Assembly (NCBI GenBank): GCA_022866585.1
Contig: JALHUP010000435.1
Location: 1 to 10,680 of the forward strand
Length of the DNA: 10,680 nt
Reading direction: 5' to 3'
Source of the DNA: Candidatus Zixiibacteriota bacterium
GTDB lineage: Bacteria; Zixibacteria; MSB-5A5; SM1-73
Position numbers and translations under genes: made by a program. This document shows positions 6,594 through 10,680 of the stretch, piece after piece. Below the pieces are notes generated by a model. The model saw nothing but the letters and a program-made list of their open reading frames with translations. It searched no databases and had not been told where the DNA came from. Numbering within the stretch: the stretch's first letter is position 1; each line of letters begins with the position of its first letter.

Positions 6594-6628
6594 GCTTCGG
6601 CAATTCCCATTGCCGAAGCATCAAAAAA
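6594..6628. repeat. Copy B of the hicB-associated repeat: perfect 11-bp palindrome plus A-tract
   Basis: GCTTCGGCAAT (6594-6604) and ATTGCCGAAGC (6609-6619) form a perfect 11-bp stem around TCCC, followed on the plus strand by ATCAAAAAA. Bases 6599-6628 match copy A (6043-6072) at 28 of 30 positions. On the coding strand the T-tract precedes the stem, so it does not work as an intrinsic terminator for the upstream gene. It sits between the nucleotidyltransferase stop and hicB, a sensible place for an operator. Confidence 0.85.
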
Positions 6629-6636
6629 TAACTCCA

Positions 6637-6969
6637 TCATTTCTCATAAATGATTTCCCCGGTTCTTTTGATTTCGCCCAGAAAATCAAGTTTAGTAGCA
6701 TTCTTATATTCGTCCAGAGTATAGCCCAAAGCCTCGATCTCTGTAACCTTGGCTTGCCAGGCTAACATTCCTAAGAAGACCAATCTTTGGTGAAAACTCA
6801 TTTTGCTGAAATCATCGGAGACGATAGCCAAGTCAATGTCGCTCCATTCCCTTTGTTTTCCTTCTACGAAAGAGCCAAATAGAATAACCTTGTCGATATT
6901 AATCTTTTTTTTTACCCTATTTATAAATCTTCTAACTTCTTTCAAGTTTTCAATTTTTTCTTTAACCAT
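6637..6969 (-). CDS. MNT-type minimal nucleotidyltransferase (MntA-like)
   Basis: This 110-residue protein has the pol-beta-type nucleotidyltransferase core: FGSFVEGKQREWSDIDLAI (31-49), with G32-S33 and the metal-binding D44 and D46, and a further acidic patch at TEIEAL. Such minimal nucleotidyltransferases usually pair with a HEPN protein, and characterised MntA antitoxins AMPylate the HEPN toxin. No HEPN ORF is visible on either side: a 193-nt palindrome-rich gap lies upstream and hicB downstream. Substrate and role are therefore unassigned. The ATG start lacks a good Shine-Dalgarno site. A different frame just upstream reads into it with a plausible helical peptide, so a longer N-terminus lost by frameshift is possible. 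Next to hicBA, it adds to a defence- or TA-like insert between hslU and aspS. Confidence 0.88.
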   Translation of the reverse strand: MVKEKIENLKEVRRFINRVKKKINIDKVILFGSFVEGKQREWSDIDLAIVSDDFSKMSFHQRLVFLGMLAWQAKVTEIEALGYTLDEYKNATKLDFLGEIKRTGEIIYEK

Positions 6970-7008
6970 TTTTGAATCTTAGGATCATAACCAGCCTGAT
7001 GAAAACAA

Positions 7009-7014
7009 ATTATA
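7009..7014 (-). promoter_or_regulatory. Possible -10 box for the nucleotidyltransferase gene
   Basis: A perfect TATAAT on the minus strand lies 39 nt before the ATG at 6969. No matching -35 box is seen; the expected place falls inside the neighbouring palindrome. Weak candidate. Confidence 0.28.
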
Positions 7015-7022
7015 AAGAATTA

Positions 7023-7074
7023 TCAACCACCCCGATGCGTATGCATTCATACGAATAAATCTGGGGATGGTTGA
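7023..7074. repeat. Nested palindrome 1 downstream of hslU
   Basis: The outer arms TCAACCA-CCCC (7023-7033) and GGGG-A-TGGTTGA (7063-7074) pair over 11 bp with one bulged A. Inside is a perfect 6-bp hairpin, CGTATG (7038-7043) and CATACG (7048-7053), with a CATT loop. The element has no T-tract. It looks like a small palindromic repeat unit. Confidence 0.75.
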
Positions 7075-7086
7075 CCTACCATCTTC

Positions 7087-7157
7087 GGAGTGCGGAAGCT
7101 TGCTTCCGCAGCAAAAGCCCCGCGAAGCGGGATCCTTCGGACAAGCTTTTGCACTCC
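7087..7157. repeat. Composite multi-stem palindrome 2 just after the hslU stop
   Basis: A three-level structure can be read directly. The outer arms are GGAGTGC (7087-7093) and GCACTCC (7151-7157). A side hairpin is GGAAGC (7094-7099) and GCTTCC (7102-7107). A second arm is GCAAAAGC (7111-7118) and GCTTTTGC (7145-7152), which overlaps the outer arm by two bases. An inner hairpin is CCCGC (7119-7123) and GCGGG (7127-7131) with a GAA loop; GCGAAGC is a known exceptionally stable DNA mini-hairpin. The element starts 5 nt after the hslU stop and resembles a composite REP-type element more than a terminator. Confidence 0.75.
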
Positions 7158-7162
7158 TAAAA

Positions 7163-8668
7163 TTACAAAATATACCGACTTAAATCTTCATCTTCGACTA
7201 TGTCCTTCAAAGTATTCTCAACCATTTCTTTGGTGACCTTAACCTTTTTTACCTTCGTATCCGGGACTTTGAACATAACGTCCTCTAAGAGGGTGGTCAT
7301 CACCGTGTGCAGTCTTCTGGCTCCGATGTTTTCGGTTCTCTCGTTGACCAGGTTGGCGATTTTGGCTATCTCCCCAATGGCTTCATCCGTGAAGGAAAGC
7401 TCCACCCCTTCGGTAGCCATAAGAGCGGTATATTGTTTGATCAAAGCATTCTGAGGCTCGGTTAAAATGCGCACGAAATCCTTGGTGGTCAAACTGTCCA
7501 ACTCCACTCTTATGGGAAACCTTCCTTGCATCTCGGGGATCAGATCGGAAGGTTTAGAAGCATGAAAAGCACCTGCGGCAATAAACAAAACATGATCGGT
7601 CTTAACCATTCCATATTTGGTCATTACGTTGGTCCCTTCCACAATAGGAAGAAGATCCCTTTGCACTCCTTCCCGGGAGACGTCTGGTCCGTTTTTCATC
7701 TTTTCACCTGCGATCTTATCTATCTCATCTATGAATATTATCCCGGAGTTTTCCACCCTTTCGATGGACTCGGAGATGACCGCTTCTATATCTATGAGTT
7801 TTCCTACCTCCTCTTGGGTCAAAATCTTTTGTGCCTCTGTCACCGTGACCCTTCTTTTTTTGGTCTTTTTGGGAAACATCCCGGAAAACATTTCTTGGAA
7901 GTTGACTCCCAATTCCTCTATGCCTTGTGGAGAGAAAACCTCGATTATAGGAAACCTGTCATTGGACAAATTAACCTCAATCAATCTTTTGTCCAGCTTG
8001 CCCTGTTTTAGTTGTATCCTCAGTTTTTCCCTGGTTCTTTCCCATTTTTCCCCAGAATCATCTTCGTTTCCGCCTGAACTTTCCAACGCTCCGAAGGAAG
8101 CGGTAGCGGTTTGAAGTGATAAAGTGGGCTGGGGCACCTGTTTTCTTCTTTGGGGTTTGGGGGGTAAGAGAAGATCCAGTATCTTCTCTTCGGCTAAATT
8201 GATGGCTTTTTGCTGCACCGCCTCAGCTTTTTCCCTTTTTACCATGTTGACCGCCAAATCGGTCAGCTCTCTTACCATCGACTCCACGTCTCTTCCCACA
8301 TATCCAACTTCGGTATATTTGGAGGCTTCCACCTTGATGAAGGGAGCGTTGGCTAAATTAGCTAACCTACGGGCTATTTCGGTTTTTCCTACTCCCGTGG
8401 GACCAATCATGATAATGTTGTTGGGCATGATCTCCTCTTTTAACTCGCCATTCACATGTAGTCTCCTCCAGCGATTTCTTAAGGCTATGGCTACCGATTT
8501 TTTGGCTTGATCCTGCCCGATTATATATTTGTCCAACGCACGGACGATCTCCTTTGGAGTCAACTCCTTTTGCCACTCTTCCCCTGCTTCTGCCCGTCCC
8601 AGGGTATCATTGGTCAGATTTGTATTGTTATTCACCTTAGGCGGACTGGGATTTTTGACTTCAGACAT
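7163..8668 (-). CDS. hslU: HslU ATPase, unfoldase of the HslUV protease
   Basis: HslU (ClpY) is the AAA+ hexamer that unfolds substrates and feeds them into HslV. Seen: LTPKEIVRALDKYIIGQD (36-53), Walker A GPTGVGKT (89-96), the pore loop GYVG (122-125), the I-domain insertion (about 145-300), Walker B IFIDEI (311-316), the sensor and arginine region GARRLHT, and the family-typical C-terminus EDEDLSRYIL, which docks into HslV. At 501 residues it is longer than the usual 440-465, through a polar, Asn- and Pro-rich N-terminal tail of about 35 residues before the conserved start and a somewhat long I-domain linker. The ATG is preceded by AAGGAG at 7 nt, so the tail is probably real. A 227-nt gap with its own candidate promoter separates it from hslV. 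Confidence 0.97.
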   Translation of the reverse strand: MSEVKNPSPPKVNNNTNLTNDTLGRAEAGEEWQKELTPKEIVRALDKYIIGQDQAKKSVAIALRNRWRRLHVNGELKEEIMPNNIIMIGPTGVGKTEIARRLANLANAPFIKVEASKYTEVGYVGRDVESMVRELTDLAVNMVKREKAEAVQQKAINLAEEKILDLLLPPKPQRRKQVPQPTLSLQTATASFGALESSGGNEDDSGEKWERTREKLRIQLKQGKLDKRLIEVNLSNDRFPIIEVFSPQGIEELGVNFQEMFSGMFPKKTKKRRVTVTEAQKILTQEEVGKLIDIEAVISESIERVENSGIIFIDEIDKIAGEKMKNGPDVSREGVQRDLLPIVEGTNVMTKYGMVKTDHVLFIAAGAFHASKPSDLIPEMQGRFPIRVELDSLTTKDFVRILTEPQNALIKQYTALMATEGVELSFTDEAIGEIAKIANLVNERTENIGARRLHTVMTTLLEDVMFKVPDTKVKKVKVTKEMVENTLKDIVEDEDLSRYIL

Positions 8669-8675
8669 TTTTCAA

Positions 8676-8681
8676 CTCCTT
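8676..8681 (-). promoter_or_regulatory. Ribosome binding site of hslU
   Basis: The minus strand reads AAGGAG, 7 nt before the ATG at 8668. It is the strongest Shine-Dalgarno site in the window and it supports the extended N-terminus of HslU. Confidence 0.8.
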
Positions 8682-8740
8682 GGCAATTTCTCGCCATCAA
8701 AAACGCAACTTTTATCTCCCAATAATCTTTCTGCAAAATC

Positions 8741-8768
8741 AATATAATACAAACTTGTCAATTCTCAA
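8741..8768 (-). promoter_or_regulatory. Candidate sigma70-type promoter for hslU
   Basis: On the minus strand TTGAGA (8768-8763) and TATATT (8746-8741) stand 16 nt apart. A second -35-like TTGACA (8761-8756) overlaps the spacer but is too close to TATATT. A start near 8734 would give a leader of about 65 nt. This is inferred from consensus only. Confidence 0.35.
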
Positions 8769-8789
8769 ATCTTTTTAAAATTTTCGTTA

Positions 8790-8867
8790 ACCGGTATGAA
8801 AGTTACGTGTAGATCCCGCCTTTAGTCGGAGCGGCCGGGGATAAACAGGGGTTAGTCCTCATACGGT
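8790..8867. other. Structured sequence in the hslV-hslU gap
   Basis: ACCGGTATGA (8790-8799) and TCATACGGT (8859-8867) are inverted repeats differing by one inserted G, enclosing about 59 nt of GC-rich sequence with further pairing potential (for example CCGC with GCGG) and a repeated TTAGTC word (8822-8827 and 8852-8857). It lies between hslV and the candidate hslU promoter. It could be a 3' structure on the hslV transcript or a small palindromic element. Confidence 0.4.
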
Positions 8868-8895
8868 CATAGCCAACAAACCAAAAGCGGAAAAA

Positions 8896-9423
8896 TTAAA
8901 GCTCCTCAATTACTATTTTGTCGTTAGTATAAACACAGATTGAGGAGGCAATCTCTATGGACTTTCTCACAATGGTCTTAGCATCCAAGTTCGCAAAAGC
9001 TACCAAAGCCCGAGCCGCTGCCAAAGCATAAGGTCCGCCTGAGCCTATGGCGACGATCCCATCATCCGGTTCGATCACGTCACCATTTCCAGATATGATC
9101 AACGCATGTTCCTTATCCAAAATCGCCAGAAGCGCTTCCAACCTTCTTAAATATTTATCCATCCTCCAATCTTTTGCCAATTCGACGGCGGCTCGGGGAA
9201 GGTTCCCTCTGAATTCTTCAATTTTTGCTTCAAACCTTTCAAAAAGGGTAAAAGCGTCGGCGGATGCCCCGGCGAATCCTGCTAAGATTGTGTCATTATA
9301 CAACCTACGGAGCTTGTTGGCGTTCTGTTTGACGATGGTCTCCTCCAGGCTGACCTGCCCATCCGCACCTATTGCCACCTTACCATTGTGTCTTAGTCCA
9401 ATTATGGTGGTTGATCTTGTCAT
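8896..9423 (-). CDS. hslV: HslV peptidase of the HslUV protease
   Basis: HslV (ClpQ) is the proteasome-beta-like dodecameric threonine peptidase partnered by HslU. The 175-residue protein is of standard length. Aligning by eye to the family puts the N-terminal catalytic threonine at Thr5 of STTIIGLR, with Asp21 (GADGQV) and Lys37 (NANKLRRLY) at the spacings of Thr1, Asp17 and Lys33. The first four residues, MTRS, would therefore be a propeptide removed before activity, as with longer HslV proteins. Other conserved blocks are AGFAGASADAFTLFERFE, AVELAKDWR, IISGNGDV and AIGSGGPYALAAARAL. The ATG has no Shine-Dalgarno site; it follows a GGTTTAA-type heptamer array by 3 nt. It lies downstream of xerC and upstream of hslU. 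Confidence 0.97.
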   Translation of the reverse strand: MTRSTTIIGLRHNGKVAIGADGQVSLEETIVKQNANKLRRLYNDTILAGFAGASADAFTLFERFEAKIEEFRGNLPRAAVELAKDWRMDKYLRRLEALLAILDKEHALIISGNGDVIEPDDGIVAIGSGGPYALAAARALVAFANLDAKTIVRKSIEIASSICVYTNDKIVIEEL

Positions 9424-9426
9424 TTA

Positions 9427-9454
9427 GGTTTAAGGTTATAGGTTAAAGGTAAAA
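9427..9454. repeat. Four-unit 7-bp array directly upstream of hslV
   Basis: The plus strand reads four consecutive heptamers: GGTTTAA, GGTTATA, GGTTAAA, GGTAAAA. The array ends three bases before the hslV ATG, so it occupies the ribosome-binding region and there is no Shine-Dalgarno sequence there. Confidence 0.7.
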
Positions 9455-9473
9455 GCTCATTCTTCATCCGTTT

Positions 9474-9522
9474 ACTGTTTACTGCCTACTGTATACCGAC
9501 TACTGATCACTGTCTACTGATT
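9474..9522. repeat. Seven-unit 7-bp array directly downstream of xerC
   Basis: The plus strand reads seven consecutive heptamers: ACTGTTT, ACTGCCT, ACTGTAT, ACCGACT, ACTGATC, ACTGTCT, ACTGATT. ACTG opens six of seven units and the remaining one has a single change. The array ends exactly at the xerC stop codon (9523-9525). It is the same family as the array behind aspS. Confidence 0.85.
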
Positions 9523-10431
9523 TTACGCTCTGGGATGCGCTTTTTTATAAACTTTCTTCAATCTATCTGTGGTCACATGTGTATATATTTGAGTAGTCGA
9601 GAGACTTTCATGACCCAGAAGCTCTTTAACCGCAAGAAGATCTGCCCCTTGGTCCAAAAGATGGGTGGCAAAGGTATGTCTCAAAGTGTGAGGGCTGGTC
9701 TTTCGGTCTTCTGAAACTTGGGTAGCATATTTTTTGACTATTCTTCTAATGCTTCGAGCAGAAAGCCTTTTGGCGGATCGATTTAAAAAAATAGCCTCTC
9801 CATTCATCCCAGAGACACCTTCAAATGTGCCTTTGCGCAAACTCAGGTAATTCTTTAACACCTCCAAAGCCTCTTTTCCCACTGGTATAATCCTCTCCTT
9901 CCTTCCCTTACCCAAGACCCTCACCACCTCCCCTGTAAAATCTACAGAAGATAAATCCAGATTTGCCAACTCAAAAAGCCTCATCCCGGTGCTATAAAAA
10001 AGCTCTAAAATTGCCAAATCCCTCAAGCCCCAAAAACTCTCCTTAGGGGGAAGCTTAAGCAAGCTTTCCATCTGTGAGATGGTTAAAAATGTGGGGAGAC
10101 TTTTTTTCCTCTTGGGGCTGGAAAGAAAAGAGGCCGGATTTGAAGAAATCTTTCTTTTTCGCAGAAGATATTTGAAAAAAGACCTCAGGACGAAAACCTT
10201 ATGGGCGATGCTTCCTTCTTTTAACCTTTTCCTTTTCAAAAAGACCAAAAAATCCCTTAAAAGTGATCGGTTGACCTGGTCAAGGGGATTACCCTGCAAA
10301 TTCCTTTCTTTTAAAAACTCACCAAAATCCGAGAGGTCATTTCGGTAGGAGGTGACTGTATTTTCTGAAAAATTCTTCTCCCTTTGGATATACTGGATAA
10401 AATCTTCTTTCTCTTTTTCAAAATCCTTCAT
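9523..10431 (-). CDS. xerC: Tyrosine recombinase XerC
   Basis: This 302-residue tyrosine recombinase has the usual XerC/D length and layout: a SAM-like core-binding domain (1-95) and a catalytic domain (about 110-300). All active-site residues are visible: Arg151 (STGMRLFEL), Lys175 (LGKGRKER), His248 and Arg251 (SPHTLRHTFATHLL), His274 (LLGHESL) and the nucleophile Tyr283 (TQIYTHV). XerC/D proteins resolve chromosome dimers at dif. Position between topA and hslV is the arrangement of codY-type operons and favours the housekeeping enzyme over a phage integrase. Whether it acts alone or with XerD cannot be told here. The ATG has no strong Shine-Dalgarno site. A long hairpin separates it from topA. 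Confidence 0.93.
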   Translation of the reverse strand: MKDFEKEKEDFIQYIQREKNFSENTVTSYRNDLSDFGEFLKERNLQGNPLDQVNRSLLRDFLVFLKRKRLKEGSIAHKVFVLRSFFKYLLRKRKISSNPASFLSSPKRKKSLPTFLTISQMESLLKLPPKESFWGLRDLAILELFYSTGMRLFELANLDLSSVDFTGEVVRVLGKGRKERIIPVGKEALEVLKNYLSLRKGTFEGVSGMNGEAIFLNRSAKRLSARSIRRIVKKYATQVSEDRKTSPHTLRHTFATHLLDQGADLLAVKELLGHESLSTTQIYTHVTTDRLKKVYKKAHPRA

Positions 10432-10450
10432 CTAAACCACAAAAATTACG

Positions 10451-10511
10451 GTCAACGAATTAAGCGGATTAAACGGATGTTTTATCCGCTCCATCCGTTT
10501 AATCCGTTGAC
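10451..10511. repeat. Long palindrome between topA and xerC
   Basis: CGGATTAAACGGATG (10465-10479) and CATCCGTTTAATCCG (10492-10506) form a perfect 15-bp inverted repeat around a 12-nt loop. In an alternative register, GTCAACGAATTAAGCGGAT (10451-10469) pairs with ATCCGTTTAATCCGTTGAC (10493-10511) over 19 positions with two mismatches. A 9-bp rhythm (CGAATTAAG, CGGATTAAA) is also visible. On the coding strand a short T5 run comes some 20 nt after the 15-bp stem, so it is terminator-like but not canonical. Confidence 0.8.
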
Positions 10512-10515
10512 TATA

Positions 10516-10680
10516 TCATTTAGCTAAACTCTCCACTGGCTCAAGCTTTTCATATTTACATTTGATACATTTTAAGTATTCGCCTTTAGATTTGTTGACT
10601 TTCTCTACCAAAAATTTAGCACCGCAATTGGGACAGGCTTCATTTACCGGTTTGTCCCAGCTGGCGAATTTGCATTTAGG
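10516..10680 (-). CDS. topA: DNA topoisomerase I, C-terminal zinc ribbon (5' part outside window)
   Basis: The last 54 codons are present. They read as the terminal zinc ribbon of bacterial type IA topoisomerase I: CKFASWDKPV, then CPNCGAKFLVEK, then LKCIKCKY, with paired cysteines at local positions 16 and 19, and 38 and 41. This block and the topA-xerC-hslV order identify the protein. TopA relaxes negative supercoils; the catalytic Toprim and tyrosine domains are beyond the window. The stop is TGA, and the palindrome begins a few bases downstream. Confidence 0.88.
   Translation of the reverse strand, partial: PKCKFASWDKPVNEACPNCGAKFLVEKVNKSKGEYLKCIKCKYEKLEPVESLAK

Noticed and set aside
6594..6628. 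Intrinsic terminator of the nucleotidyltransferase gene
   Set aside because: On the coding strand the T-tract comes before the stem, and on the other strand A residues follow, so neither orientation fits.
7087..7157. Intrinsic terminator of hslU
   Set aside because: Strong stems but no T-run follows on the minus strand; a repeat element describes it better.
7526..8114. Two long plus-strand ORFs opposite hslU
   Set aside because: They are antisense shadows of a strongly conserved gene and lack domains or ribosome binding sites.
8756..8761. TTGACA as -35 box paired with TATATT upstream of hslU
   Set aside because: The spacing is only 9 nt. The less perfect TTGAGA at 16 nt is more plausible.
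9427..9522. Possible CRISPR-like array between xerC and hslV
   Set aside because: Units are 7 bp and contiguous without spacers; this is a tandem repeat.
9523..10431. Phage or island integrase instead of XerC
   Set aside because: Housekeeping context (topA, hslV), normal XerC length and no adjacent att or tRNA site.

Overview
This window is an ordinary bacterial housekeeping block, almost entirely coded on the minus strand, with a small toxin-antitoxin-like insert and unusually repeat-rich gaps. Read in the direction of transcription, from high to low coordinates, it holds the C-terminal end of topA (DNA topoisomerase I), xerC, hslV, hslU, an orphan MNT-type nucleotidyltransferase, hicB, hicA, a second very small hicB-like gene, aspS, phoH, a 7TM-HD (PgpH-type) cyclic-di-AMP phosphodiesterase and the start of ybeY. 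The topA-xerC-hslV-hslU order and the phoH-pgpH-ybeY order are both widespread in bacteria (for example Bacillus-type genomes). The aspS between them and the repeat-laden gaps suggest an uncultured or candidate-phylum bacterium. GC looks moderate, roughly low to mid 40s by eye. I cannot name the phylum from sequence alone.

Functions fall into three groups. The first is chromosome topology and dimer resolution (TopA, XerC) with ATP-dependent proteolysis (HslV peptidase and HslU unfoldase). HslV shows the T-D-K catalytic triad only if a four-residue propeptide is removed. HslU has an unusual N-terminal tail of about 35 residues behind a strong Shine-Dalgarno site. The second group is translation and RNA quality control: AspRS, with a His suggestive of a non-discriminating enzyme, PhoH, and YbeY, which overlaps pgpH by ATGA. 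PgpH implies c-di-AMP signalling. The third group is the 5834-6969 insert, an MNT nucleotidyltransferase without a visible HEPN partner, a hicB-hicA pair in reversed gene order, and a stand-alone 56-residue HicB-like protein.

The most interesting signal lies in the gaps. (1) Degenerate tandem repeats with an exact 7-bp period sit directly at the 3' ends of aspS, phoH and xerC and in front of hslV and pgpH. One heptamer family (GNNTACT-like) recurs at two loci, another is arranged as an inverted pair, and two arrays run into coding sequence and supply stop codons. (2) A 30-bp element with 28 identities occurs twice, each copy just upstream of a hicB gene, although the two hicB genes themselves have diverged strongly. 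It is a candidate operator or a mobile palindromic repeat. (3) Two neighbouring complex palindromes lie just downstream of hslU, and further hairpin elements lie between aspS and phoH and between topA and xerC. No gap exceeds 300 bp. I see no tRNA, rRNA, CRISPR array, transposase or convincing intrinsic terminator.
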